Virus record (IMG/VR): IMGVR_UViG_3300006923_002034
Location: 1-47,344 of that record
DNA: 47,344 nucleotides
Source: a virus
Strand: one strand, 5' to 3'
Shown: in pieces, positions 34,885 to 42,904 of the stretch
Position numbering within the stretch: position 1 is the stretch's first letter
Layout of the letters: each line of letters begins with the position of its first letter
Notes under the pieces: model-generated
Database searches by the model: none
What the model saw: only the letters and a program-made list of their open reading frames with translations
Told to the model about the DNA's origin: nothing
Program-made: the position numbers and the translations under genes

Positions 34885-35870
34885 GTGACATTCACCTACA
34901 CCCACACGAAGACATAATTACACATATGTCTGTAGATCGCATGCTGTCCCTCAAACACGTGGACATTGGCAGTGATCTATTTAATACAGGGTACCGGCAG
35001 GCAGCGAAGCTTGCTGAGGCCCTCCGTGAGGCTCGCCAGTCGCGTGCTCCACGAATCCTCTTCATGGGCGGACACCCTATTAAGCTGGGCCTGAGCCGCT
35101 ATCTGGTTGATCTGATACGACGTGGGTGGATCACTCACGTGGCTACCACTGGTGCCGGTCTGATTCATGACTATCAACTGACTGTTCATGGCGTGACAGA
35201 CGAAGATGTACCAGCAACGCTAGCACAAGGTAAGTTCGGGTTCTGGGACAAACTTGATCACCTGAACAAAATAGTGAATTACAGTTGTCATGGAACGATG
35301 GCAGGCCTGGGGCACCGATACGGTACTTACGTCTCACAGAATAAGTATGTCGACAACGGCCCTATTCTGGGTAACAACCGGCGGTGGCGCGACGTGAGGC
35401 CGTGGTCTGTGCTAGGCAACGCATCAGTGAACGGTAACGGAGCCACAGTACACGTATCGATCGGTACGGATATCTTGGGTATGTATCCGAACTACCGGGG
35501 AGGCAGCTGGGGGACGGCTAGTCATATGGATTTCCTGGAATTTGCAGAGCTTATCTGTAACATGGGCAATGGTGTGTTTATCAACATGGGCTCTGCAGTG
35601 CAGGGGCCAGAGGTATTCCTCAAAGCTATCTCAATGGCGATCCACACAGAGCGATTGCCTACGAATATTACAACGGCTGTGATGGATATGTATCCGTTAC
35701 CAGACGACTGGGAGTCGCAGAACTACACTCGCGACGACCCCCACTACTATTGGCGACCCTGGAAAACAATACTCAAGCGAGCACTGGTATCAAAAGACTC
35801 CTCGTCACTCTATGTGCGTGGTGATTTCAGGGATACTGTGCCAGCTCTTTGGTCGTGTTTAGTGGACTAA
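34854..35870 (+). CDS. Deoxyhypusine-synthase-like NAD-binding-fold protein
   Basis: 338 residues. It follows, block by block, the bacterial family related to deoxyhypusine synthase: LFMGGHPIKLGLSRYLVDLIRRG, then ITHVATTGAGLIHDYQL and a TDEDV turn, a VHVSIGTDI strand, and GNGVFINMGSAVQGPEVFLKAISMA. These are the Rossmann-like core segments. Bacterial relatives are of unknown function; true deoxyhypusine synthases modify eIF5A, which bacteria lack. A phage copy is unexpected. ATG at 34854 is chosen because AAGGA is nine bases upstream; ATG 34926 would still leave the core intact. Confidence 0.75.
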   Translation: MPGPGRRFNIGDIHLHPHEDIITHMSVDRMLSLKHVDIGSDLFNTGYRQAAKLAEALREARQSRAPRILFMGGHPIKLGLSRYLVDLIRRGWITHVATTGAGLIHDYQLTVHGVTDEDVPATLAQGKFGFWDKLDHLNKIVNYSCHGTMAGLGHRYGTYVSQNKYVDNGPILGNNRRWRDVRPWSVLGNASVNGNGATVHVSIGTDILGMYPNYRGGSWGTASHMDFLEFAELICNMGNGVFINMGSAVQGPEVFLKAISMAIHTERLPTNITTAVMDMYPLPDDWESQNYTRDDPHYYWRPWKTILKRALVSKDSSSLYVRGDFRDTVPALWSCLVD

Positions 35871-35912
35871 AAACAAGCCCTTTTAGGGCATTGTAAGATG
35901 TACAGGTTATCT
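35867..35912 (+). promoter_or_regulatory. Promoter-like element, copy B
   Basis: CTAAAAAC, then GCCCTTTTAGGGC (a small inverted repeat), then GGCATTGTAAGATG and TTATCT. It aligns with the elements at 44607 and 47067. It begins at the stop codon of the DHS-like gene and precedes the gene at 36032. The rest of the gap to 36031 has no ORF; GAGGAGG at its end is the ribosome binding site. Confidence 0.45.
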
Positions 35913-36031
35913 CTTGGCGATAGTCGAGACCTGTTTGTGGCTAACATTGCAGTCCCGGCTCCCCATAGAGTCGCGATGCTCTCACGTTAGCTCAACCAAT
36001 CTGGTACCATAGGTCGAGGAGGATCCAATCT

Positions 36032-36505
36032 ATGAAGACACTAGGACCTGATGATTTTGATATCGGGCGACTCGTAACTATACTAGCTGGACCATTTCAT
36101 ACACCCAAAATTCAGGGTGGTGGGGTGGCTAGTTTCTTAGGCGGCGGGCAGGAAATGCCAGCAATAGAGGATACGCGATACCACGGTAAGGTGTTGCGTA
36201 TCCTGGCGTATGATCCGCCTTACCTCATCCTGGAGCCCCTTGCTGGTGTTATCGTGACACCAGAGATTCGTCGCATGGGCCCTTTCACCGCGATCATGCC
36301 CACCAGCGAGTGGGTACCTGATGTGCTCGAAATAAGTGCCAAGACTATCACGGTTGGTTCCGTGAGTCCTGAGTACGCTAAGGTAGTGCAAGAGCGGTGT
36401 GTCCCCCCCGAAAAGCGGACGGCTGCTGTAGTCGGGCCTGTTAGGCGGATGCTTGCGGATGAGGCAAAGAAACCGTGCTCGCGGTGTGGCGAGTCGCACA
36501 AGTAA
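36032..36505 (+). CDS. Hypothetical protein, 157 aa
   Basis: Unrecognised. β-rich, with a C-terminal CSRCGESHK that could be half of a metal site. GAGGAGGATC precedes the ATG. Starts a new transcription unit after promoter-like element B. Confidence 0.7.
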   Translation: MKTLGPDDFDIGRLVTILAGPFHTPKIQGGGVASFLGGGQEMPAIEDTRYHGKVLRILAYDPPYLILEPLAGVIVTPEIRRMGPFTAIMPTSEWVPDVLEISAKTITVGSVSPEYAKVVQERCVPPEKRTAAVVGPVRRMLADEAKKPCSRCGESHK

Positions 36506-36517
36506 GAAAGGAAGAAG

Positions 36518-37135
36518 ATGCCCGAACGACAACCCCGGCGTATTCGGTTGAAGGACTCGGTTAAACCCGAAGCCCTGGAAGGCACATACCTGATCGATGG
36601 GTATTGCTTTAACTGTGAGTGGAGCGGCGAGATTGATATTCCTAAAGGTACGCCAATGGCGTTCGGGAATAAGCTTGGCGATCTATCCCGGTGTCCTGAT
36701 TGTGCGTGTCACACGTTGCAGCGATGGACAGCGATGGAGCTCGAGGAGCTTAAAGCACTCGATGACGTCGATGACGCCATTGGGGAGGCGGGTGGCGAAC
36801 TACCGCGAGAAAGGCAAGATGAGGTTCGTGGGTGGCCAAATCCTTTTCAACCATTCCGGGGGTACACACCGTACGGGTACAGCAATGAGCCACGACTGCG
36901 TGACCAGGTACCACCTAGCGCACCAGCCGATAGCATATCGGCTACAGAGTATGCTAACGCTGCGATGGAGTTCATTGCAGCGTCAGCGGCTGACCCAACT
37001 GATGGCATGACAACCGTCGATGCTGTTAGTGCTGTAAATGACGCAATTGCTCGCCAAGCAGCTTCGGATGCAGCACATGATGCGAGTGCGGCGGCAATAC
37101 GCCAACATCAACACGACTCTTGGCGATCAAGGTAA
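36518..37135 (+). CDS. Zinc-ribbon protein beginning with the PRRIRL motif, 205 aa
   Basis: N-terminus is MPERQPRRIRLKDS, the motif placed at the very start here. It is followed by a zinc ribbon (CFNC near residue 30, CPDCAC near 65) and an Ala/Asp-rich disordered C-terminus ending HQHDSWRSR. AAGGAAG precedes the ATG. Followed by a terminator. Confidence 0.7.
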   Translation: MPERQPRRIRLKDSVKPEALEGTYLIDGYCFNCEWSGEIDIPKGTPMAFGNKLGDLSRCPDCACHTLQRWTAMELEELKALDDVDDAIGEAGGELPRERQDEVRGWPNPFQPFRGYTPYGYSNEPRLRDQVPPSAPADSISATEYANAAMEFIAASAADPTDGMTTVDAVSAVNDAIARQAASDAAHDASAAAIRQHQHDSWRSR

Positions 37136-37155
37136 CTAGTTTTTATTACTCAGTG

Positions 37156-37192
37156 AGGCCGTACCCTAATCCCCGGGGGTACGGCCTTTTTT
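37156..37192 (+). terminator. Intrinsic terminator
   Basis: GGCCGTACCC / GGGTACGGCC perfect 10-bp stem followed by TTTTTT. Confidence 0.93.
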
Positions 37193-37214
37193 CATTATGG
37201 GGAATGGAGCTATT

Positions 37215-38318
37215 ATGTTTTCAGAAACCGATATCCGTGCTATTTGCAGCTACCCTAAAATGGTACAGCTGCAATGCAACACTGTAGCAAGCCTGGCGTT
37301 GCTACGCAGTGACAAACCACTGGCAGAAGCCCGTGCTGAGTTTGTCGAGACGATCGTAGCGCCGCTGGATGAAGAGGACAAGCAGGGTGGTCGCGACCAG
37401 GTTGCAAAAGAACTGACAGAGACGCGTCGTAGTTTCTGGGAGTTCGCGTGCCGTTGCACAGGGCCAGCTGGCGACACAGTGATGCACGACGCATACACTG
37501 GCTGGATCGCTCATCGTGCTAAGACGGGTGAGTGGGAAGGCAATACCGTAGCAGAGATGATTACTGCTACGGCTGGTCGTGCTGAAGTGGAAGATAAGCC
37601 TGGTGCGGTGTACGAGATTCTTCGTACTGCCACGCTTGGCGGTATGTGCCCAGAAGCAGGGCACGACGCTGAGGCTGCTGAAGAAGCGCTGCTGGACGTG
37701 TTGTACACGATCGCCGGCAAGGCGTTGGCGAAGCAAGCGTTGAAGCTGCCTGAGGTCATCAAGGACACTAAGGAGCTGGTCGCCAATGCTGCCAAGTTCC
37801 CAGCGATGCTCCTTGGTAATATCTTGCCGCCAGACGCTATGGCGATTGTGCAGGAGTATCGAGAAGCAAACGGTGGCGAGGCTGAAGACGGCGACGCCGG
37901 TGAAACCTCGATACTTGGTGGCGACTTGGGCGAGATGGTGGAGCGTTTTAAGCAAATGCTTGAGAGTGCTACTGACGAGGCAGACTCCGCACCGCGTGCG
38001 GAGCCACAGCAGCCCCCGGCTGTTCGCATCATTCAGGATGCATTGCTTGCTGTATTTCCACGGCATGCAGGCGACGACATCGAAGACGCCACACCAGAGC
38101 AGGTGGCTGAGCGTGCCAAGCAGTTTGGTGCTGCGGGGCAGCGTGCCTACGCATGGGGTATGTCCCCTGACACCCTCCAGGTGGAGACACCAGAAGGTAA
38201 GTTCAACCTGATCGACCAAGTGGTTGATGAAGGGCTGGGCGTCGAAGAAGTGGTTGCGATGCTCAAGGCTGACAAGATCAGCCAAGTTAAGCAGCCTGTC
38301 ACGGCGGTCAACGAGTAA
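37215..38318 (+). CDS. Hypothetical protein, 367 aa
   Basis: Unrecognised, mostly helical, acidic protein. The C-terminal segment (FPRHAGDDIEDATPEQVAERAKQFG, FNLIDQVVDEGLGVEEVVAML) is helical and regular. It is the only gene of its unit, between two strong terminators, which suggests an abundant product. GGAG lies five bases before the ATG at 37215. Confidence 0.72.
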   Translation: MFSETDIRAICSYPKMVQLQCNTVASLALLRSDKPLAEARAEFVETIVAPLDEEDKQGGRDQVAKELTETRRSFWEFACRCTGPAGDTVMHDAYTGWIAHRAKTGEWEGNTVAEMITATAGRAEVEDKPGAVYEILRTATLGGMCPEAGHDAEAAEEALLDVLYTIAGKALAKQALKLPEVIKDTKELVANAAKFPAMLLGNILPPDAMAIVQEYREANGGEAEDGDAGETSILGGDLGEMVERFKQMLESATDEADSAPRAEPQQPPAVRIIQDALLAVFPRHAGDDIEDATPEQVAERAKQFGAAGQRAYAWGMSPDTLQVETPEGKFNLIDQVVDEGLGVEEVVAMLKADKISQVKQPVTAVNE

Positions 38319-38344
38319 TTCAGAGTGCGCTTGGAAGCGCAGAC

Positions 38345-38387
38345 GGGCCGACCAGTTTTTGCACTCCTGGTCGGTCCCATTTTTATT
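38345..38387 (+). terminator. Intrinsic terminator
   Basis: GGGCCGACCAG / CTGGTCGGTCCC stem, loop TTTTTGCACTC, then ATTTTTATT. Confidence 0.9.
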
Positions 38388-38412
38388 ATCGTGCTATTTA
38401 AAAGGAGATACT

Positions 38413-39276
38413 ATGGTTATGCATACTGCAGCGTTGGAGGCTCACCTCCAAGAGATGATGGATTTGTACTGCTTTCTTGATATGTCACATGATCGCAGTC
38501 ATGTCGAAACAGTCCGCGATAACGTGGTGAAGCTGTGTAACCAGGAGCTGCGACAGGACCTGCAGCTTCTTGCTGAAATTGCGGCTGTATACCACGACGT
38601 GTGTCTTGGTGACGGTCGTGATGGGCATGAGTTACGAGCACAGCATCGAGTGCTTCATGACTCGGTGCTTATAAAGCACCTCACGCTAGATGAGCGTGTA
38701 GCGGTGGCTTACGCTGTACGTCATCACCGTGCATCTACAGGCCGTCCAACGACGATGTTGGAGAAGATCGTGGCGGATGCTGATCGTATCCCTACGGATG
38801 CGTCACACGCATTTATGCGTGCGTTTGAGTATGGGTTGGCAAATTACCCGGAGTTGAGCCATGAAGACCAACTCCGTCGATCTGCTGCCCACCTTTACGC
38901 TAAGTACGGAAAGCCAGGAGGGTATACTGCCCAGCTGGACGGAACCCGTACACTTGTCGATCAGATCATGTTGCCTATCTTCTTAGCTCATCGCAGTGAT
39001 GATGTTGAGGTGATGCAGCGTATCCTCGACGGAGAAGAGGCTGCTCCACCCGCTGCGTGGTGGAAGACGCCAGTATTACTGACGAGTGTATGGGGGCTAG
39101 CGTTACTGTCCTGCTACGCTGCGTTCAGCCTACTTATGGTGTCATTTACGGTGGAGGCCTATGTGGGCGCAAACTTTGCGACCCTGGCCACGTTCATGTT
39201 GGTGTTGAGTTTCTTTGCAATATGCAAAGCGGTTGACATTACCAAGATGACACTAACAACGCAGCTACAAGTGTAA
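38413..39276 (+). CDS. HD-domain phosphohydrolase with two C-terminal membrane helices
   Basis: 287 residues. HD-domain ligands: DMSHDRSHVETV (His26, His30 region), AAVYHDVC (His61-Asp62), YAVRHHRAS, and KIVADADRI (last Asp). The family hydrolyses phosphates from nucleotides or signalling nucleotides using two metals. After residue ~215 come two hydrophobic segments (TPVLLTSVWGLALLSCYAAF and NFATLATFMLVLSFFAIC), so the catalytic domain is tethered to the inner membrane. This combination suggests a signalling-nucleotide or membrane-linked role. AAAGGAG fixes the ATG at 38413. Confidence 0.8.
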   Translation: MVMHTAALEAHLQEMMDLYCFLDMSHDRSHVETVRDNVVKLCNQELRQDLQLLAEIAAVYHDVCLGDGRDGHELRAQHRVLHDSVLIKHLTLDERVAVAYAVRHHRASTGRPTTMLEKIVADADRIPTDASHAFMRAFEYGLANYPELSHEDQLRRSAAHLYAKYGKPGGYTAQLDGTRTLVDQIMLPIFLAHRSDDVEVMQRILDGEEAAPPAAWWKTPVLLTSVWGLALLSCYAAFSLLMVSFTVEAYVGANFATLATFMLVLSFFAICKAVDITKMTLTTQLQV

Positions 39277-39301
39277 GTGAGTGGTAAAGGAGACAAGGAA
39301 G

Positions 39302-39328
39302 AGGGCCCCTAGTGGGTCCTTTTTCTTA
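39302..39328 (+). terminator. Intrinsic terminator after HD gene
   Basis: AGGGCCC / GGGTCCT stem with CTAGT loop (one G·U), then TTTTTC. The T-run touches the stop codon of the convergent gene. Confidence 0.8.
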
Positions 39329-39625
39329 GCTATCAGGGCGTGGGGCGTGTAGTGCCATCAAGCGTATCTTGGCACTCTCATACTCTTCACCTAGCCCAAT
39401 GTCCCGCAGTCGCCGTGCTACGTCTCTAGCGTAGTTTGCGAGCCACCCGTTGCAGAACTCTACTGGCGTATCCTCTGCCTGCACGTGTGTCATGATGGCT
39501 TCTACGGTACCTACAGGTACGTGGTCACGCATGAGCTCGTAGAGGAAGCTGACCAGAGGGTCTGCATCAGTAACAGAGCCACTGCGTTTACGGATGGCAG
39601 CCATGTGCGGGGGCATAGTAGGCAT
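39326..39625 (-). CDS. Hypothetical protein on minus strand, 99 aa
   Basis: One of only two supported minus-strand genes. Helical protein (PLVSFLYELMRDHVPVGTVEAIM, WLANYARDVARRLRDIG). GGAG lies nine bases upstream of the ATG at 39625; a TTG 16 codons earlier would lengthen it. It converges on the HD gene. It may be a regulator; no DNA-binding motif is clear. Confidence 0.6.
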   Translation of the reverse strand: MPTMPPHMAAIRKRSGSVTDADPLVSFLYELMRDHVPVGTVEAIMTHVQAEDTPVEFCNGWLANYARDVARRLRDIGLGEEYESAKIRLMALHAPRPDS

Positions 39626-39673
39626 GTGTCTCGACTCCAAGGGTGAAATGGGGATATTTGCAGGGTAACACAA

Positions 39674-39795
39674 GTGCTTAATAAGAGCCAGTAATAGGGC
39701 ATTTCAATTTGAAGGATACGCTAGTATCCAGTGCTTTATGTAAAATCGCGTATTGTTACGCGGTGCCCGCCGGGGTGACACTCGGCGGGCTTTTC
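39674..39795 (+). ncRNA. Candidate small structured RNA or attenuator leader with three hairpins
   Basis: Between the minus-strand gene and the gene at 39854 three perfect hairpins lie in a row: GGATAC-GCTA-GTATCC (39714-39729), CGCGTA-TTGT-TACGCG (39747-39762) and GCCCGCCG / CGGCGGGC (39765-39790), the last followed by TTTTC. The final one is a terminator with no protein gene upstream of it on this strand, so the terminated product must be a short RNA or an attenuated leader. A promoter around 39680-39710 (GTAATAGGGCATTTC) is likely but unproven. Confidence 0.5.
39765..39795 (+). terminator. Terminator/attenuator before gene at 39854
   Basis: 8-bp GC stem GCCCGCCG / CGGCGGGC followed by TTTTC. 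It sits 60 bases before the next start codon, directly before the shared leader sequence. Confidence 0.8.
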
Positions 39796-39847
39796 ATTGA
39801 TCCGATCCTCGGGTCTCTCATGTCACGTTTCTATTTTTTGAAGGAGT
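39796..39847 (+). promoter_or_regulatory. Shared leader sequence, copy 1
   Basis: About 50 bases nearly identical to 43232-43282. It includes hairpin GATCCGA-TCC-TCGGGTC (39799-39815, one U·G wobble), a conserved ATGTCACGTTTCTATTTTT stretch and the GAAGGAGT ribosome binding site. In the other copy the wobble is a Watson-Crick pair, which supports a conserved RNA hairpin. Confidence 0.75.
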
Positions 39848-39853
39848 TGAGTT

Positions 39854-40840
39854 ATGTCTATTGGTGAATCACCAAAGAAGAAACCAGCGAAACCCGCCAA
39901 GGCCGTCGGTAAGGCCAAGGCACCTGCGGGTAAAACCACCCCTGGTGTAGAGGCGAAGAACAAAGACAAGAAAATCCTGATCGACCGTGTCGATCTTGAG
40001 TGGATTGCTCCATCTTGTCACTGCCCTCAAATCCTGATGAACGCTGCTGGACCTTTCACCCAGGCGGTCATCCAGCACCGCGAGAACGCAGGGGAGAACA
40101 AGGCGAAGAAGAAGAAACAACCACGTGATACTATGGCGTCGTATATCGACGCCATGCATGTGGCTGTCGGGAAGTACCATCCCGACTGGCTCCCGTACAA
40201 CATCTACGGGTTCCCCAGTGTTGCATGGGCTAAGGCCATGGCGACACTGTCGCATCGCCTGGGCAAGACCCAGTACGCGATCGACATTCTACAGTTCATC
40301 TTTGTGCATGGTTGCTACCGCGGGCTTATCCCGCTGTTCAACCAACCAGTGGATCTTACACATCCGCTGATCACGCCTGCTGACGTACTCAAGGAAGTAC
40401 CAGCAGCTAAACGCAAGGGCGTGATCGAGAACAACGCTGACTGGGACAAGGCACTCCTGAAGGTGCTCAAGGCTCAGCCAGATATCTATGCTCGCCCCAC
40501 CATGCAGCAAGATATTACTTACGTTGGTGGTGGCTCGTCACGCAAAGCTATGATGGCGTACCGAGCTCGCTTTGATGATGTTTATTTCTGCTTGCCCATC
40601 CAGCACTGGGTGGAGCGACTGGATCGCAGTGCTGTCGTCAACCTTGTCCACGCTGTGGGCCAGATGATGGGCGTTGGTGCGTGGCGCTTGGAGCGTCACG
40701 GGATCCATGGTGGTTTTCATATCGTTGGTGATATCAAGACGATCGATATCGCGTCTGATCCGCTGGAAACTATGCAGGCCCGCTTTACCCCGGATACGAA
40801 GTATCTTCTCGATGCCGCTAAGAAGTCCGTGGGTGGATAA
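39854..40840 (+). CDS. Hypothetical protein with Lys/Pro/Ala-rich N-terminus, 328 aa
   Basis: The first ~40 residues are Lys/Ala/Pro-rich and disordered (KKKPAKPAKAVGKAKAPAGK), likely to bind nucleic acid. The rest is globular (SYIDAMHVAVGKYHPDWLPYN, YAIDILQFIFVHGCYRGLIPL) with an unrecognised fold. Its 5' leader is shared with the gene at 43289, so the two are probably regulated together. The GAAGGAG site precedes the ATG. Confidence 0.72.
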   Translation: MSIGESPKKKPAKPAKAVGKAKAPAGKTTPGVEAKNKDKKILIDRVDLEWIAPSCHCPQILMNAAGPFTQAVIQHRENAGENKAKKKKQPRDTMASYIDAMHVAVGKYHPDWLPYNIYGFPSVAWAKAMATLSHRLGKTQYAIDILQFIFVHGCYRGLIPLFNQPVDLTHPLITPADVLKEVPAAKRKGVIENNADWDKALLKVLKAQPDIYARPTMQQDITYVGGGSSRKAMMAYRARFDDVYFCLPIQHWVERLDRSAVVNLVHAVGQMMGVGAWRLERHGIHGGFHIVGDIKTIDIASDPLETMQARFTPDTKYLLDAAKKSVGG

Positions 40841-40859
40841 CTTTTAGAAAGGAGTCACT

Positions 40860-41480
40860 ATGGCGACGACAACCTCGACGCCACGTCAGCGTCTGGATCC
40901 GCGATACTGTCCGGTGGATGGTTCGCGGATGTCAGATGAACAAGTTCAACGATGGGGACCGTTCCTTGCAGAGCATGCGGGCGAGACCTACGACGAACTA
41001 TTAGCAGCAGCAAAACGGCGAGGATCTTCAGTTCGACGTGACCTGGAGACCAACGCTGACGCTGCTTTACTGCGGGTCCAGATGGATCAACTGCAGTATT
41101 TCACACGTAGTGTGGATATCGTGTATACGATTCGCGAGCCTGATGGCGAGGAACGTAATATGCGACATCGGGCATTCGTGCCTATCACGTATACGATCGT
41201 GGAAGCTGAAGATGAAGACAGCGAACCGACTGAGCATGTGTCGCCACCCGGTCAACGGGCGTGCCGTGCAGAAGGTCGAGTCTCGCGTGTCGTTAATGCG
41301 TATGACGCTATTTCGAGTCCCGAGTCAAAGGCGCAGCTTTTGGATCGTGTGTCACGTGATCATGCGGCGTGTTTGGCGAAGATTCAGCGTACAACTGACA
41401 TGTACGGCGATATAACGGATGCTGTGCTATCTGCACGATTACGGCGTTCGTTGCGTGAGCATTTCGCTACCGATGATTAA
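40860..41480 (+). CDS. Hypothetical protein upstream of the hairpin array, 206 aa
   Basis: Unrecognised; α/β with a charged, helical C-terminus (LLDRVSRDHAACLAKIQRTTD, LSARLRRSLREHF). GAAAGGAG precedes the ATG. The pentamer/hairpin array begins directly at its stop codon, so the array is probably transcribed as its 3' UTR. Confidence 0.7.
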   Translation: MATTTSTPRQRLDPRYCPVDGSRMSDEQVQRWGPFLAEHAGETYDELLAAAKRRGSSVRRDLETNADAALLRVQMDQLQYFTRSVDIVYTIREPDGEERNMRHRAFVPITYTIVEAEDEDSEPTEHVSPPGQRACRAEGRVSRVVNAYDAISSPESKAQLLDRVSRDHAACLAKIQRTTDMYGDITDAVLSARLRRSLREHFATDD

Positions 41481-42632
41481 TGGAATGTGCCGTGGTGTGA
41501 CGTTTTGTTACCTACTGCCCTGTCCTGCCCCATCCAGGTCTAACGGTCTGGATGGGGATTGCTTCGTGTGATGTGGTGATGTGTGCTGTTTTATCGTGTC
41601 CTGTGTTGCTCTGTTTTGCCCCTTCCAAGTTTCACCGCTTGGCTGGGGATTGCTTGGTGAATTGTGACGTCATGTGGTGATCTGTGCTGCTTGATAGTCT
41701 CCTGTCCTGCCCCATCCAGGTTTAACGGTCTGGCTGGGGATTGCTTTGTGTTGCGTAATGCTCTGCGGTGTGTTGCAGTTCTGTGTTCTGTTCTGTAGTT
41801 GCCCCATCCAGGTCTAACGGTCTGGCTGGGGATTGCTTACTGCTCTGGCGGGTATTGTTTTGCAGTGTTTGGCCTCGTCCTGCACTGGCGACACTTGTCC
41901 TGTTCTGCCATTGCCCCGTCCAGGTCTAGCGGTCTGGACGGGGATTGCTTTCTGCGGCGTGATGTTTTGTGGAGGGATGTCCGGGGATGTTGTGCCCTGT
42001 GATTTGATTGCCCCATCCAGGTCTAGCGGTCTGGCTGGGGATTGCTTAATGTGATGTTTTGTACTGTCCTGGCGTGTCCTATCCTGTAATGTACTGCCCC
42101 ATCCAAGTTTCACCGCTTGGCTGGGGATTGCTTAATGACCTGTGATGTAATGTTTTGGCTTGTGTTGCCTTGTGCTGCGATTGCCCCGTCCAAGTTTCAC
42201 CGCTTGGCTGGGGATTGCTTTCTGTGATGTATTGTGATGCCGGGTAACGCCCTGTATTGCCCTGTCATTGCCCCTTCCAGGTCTAACGGTCTGGCTGGGG
42301 ATTGCTTTTTGTTTTGCGTCAAAGTGACATGTGCTGTAGTGTGACGTTTTGTATTGTGATTGCCCCATCCAGGTCTAACGGTCTGGCTGGGGATTGCTTA
42401 TCGTAGTGTACGGTTCGGTCGTGCCGTGTCTGTTGTTCCCGTGTGATGTCCGACGATTGCCCCATCCAAGTTTCACCGCTTGGCTGGGGATTGCTTGCTG
42501 TCTTGTTCTGTAGGATTTTGTAGTCTTAACAGGGCATGTGTACTGCCCCATCCAAGTTTCACCACTTGGCTGGGGATTGTTTAATGCACTGCTCTGTTTT
42601 GCGGAGTATTATATTGGTGTGTGTAGTCGTAG
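41481..42632 (+). repeat. Hairpin-repeat array, part 1: twelve 39-bp hairpin units in pentamer-phased spacers
   Basis: Units start at 41526, 41617, 41708, 41800, 41912, 42009, 42095, 42182, 42269, 42361, 42458 and 42544. Each is TGCCCC, a stem-loop, then GGGGATTGCTT (the last has GTTT). Two loop classes alternate irregularly: CCAG-GTCTAACGGT-CTGG and CCAAG-TTTCACCG-CTTGG. The stems co-vary (CCAG/CTGG versus CCAAG/CTTGG; CCCCATCC/GGATGGGG versus CCCCGTCC/GGACGGGG). Spacers of 47-73 bases consist of pentamers with TG at positions 3-4. No ORF on either strand is credible here. The phasing starts right after the stop of the 206-residue gene and runs to the terminator at 42633. Confidence 0.92.
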
Positions 42633-42666
42633 CCCTGACTGGTTCGCTGGTCAGGGTTTTTCTTTT
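42633..42666 (+). terminator. Terminator ending array part 1
   Basis: CCCTGAC / GTCAGGG stem with a ten-base loop, followed by TTTTTCTTTT. Closely similar to the hairpin at 43202 that ends part 2. Both directly follow TAG at the end of the pentamer tract. Confidence 0.88.
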
Positions 42667-42682
42667 ACTCAGGAGGTGTGGT

Positions 42683-42904
42683 ATGCCACCACTTAAAGAA
42701 CCTAAAGTCCGTACAACGATCTGCTTGTCGGCGGATCTGAAGCGACGTATGGACGCGGCAGCGTTAAGGGTTAACTGGTCGGCGACAGCCGCCGAGGCTT
42801 TCGAAGCCACATTAGCTGCGCTTGTTACAGAAAAGGAAGATAAAGCAACAGCTATGCAGTTAATATCAACCCCCGCAGGCACGGTCTGCTGGGCATCGAT
42901 GTAG
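42683..42904 (+). CDS. Ribbon-helix-helix (CopG-like) protein inside the array
   Basis: 73 residues. VRTTICLSADLKRRMDAAAL followed by a second helix with the NWSATAAEAFEATLAAL segment fits the β-strand, helix, helix layout of RHH DNA-binding proteins, which act as dimers on short palindromes or direct repeats. CAGGAGGTG is five bases before the ATG. It lies between the array terminator and hairpin unit 13, so its mRNA carries array part 2 as a 3' UTR. It may regulate nearby promoters or bind the array itself, which is inference. Confidence 0.75.
   Translation: MPPLKEPKVRTTICLSADLKRRMDAAALRVNWSATAAEAFEATLAALVTEKEDKATAMQLISTPAGTVCWASM

Noticed and set aside
37302-38285. 327-codon open frame on the minus strand
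   Set aside because: It is antisense to the 367-residue gene at 37215, which has a proper ribosome binding site and sits between terminators. The minus frame has no such site and an unlikely composition rich in His, Leu and Cys.
41814-42368. Minus-strand ORFs of 99 and 78 codons across the array
   Set aside because: They are just translations of the repeat units (recurring GRGN-like peptides) in shifting frames, since unit spacing is not a multiple of three, and they lack ribosome binding sites.
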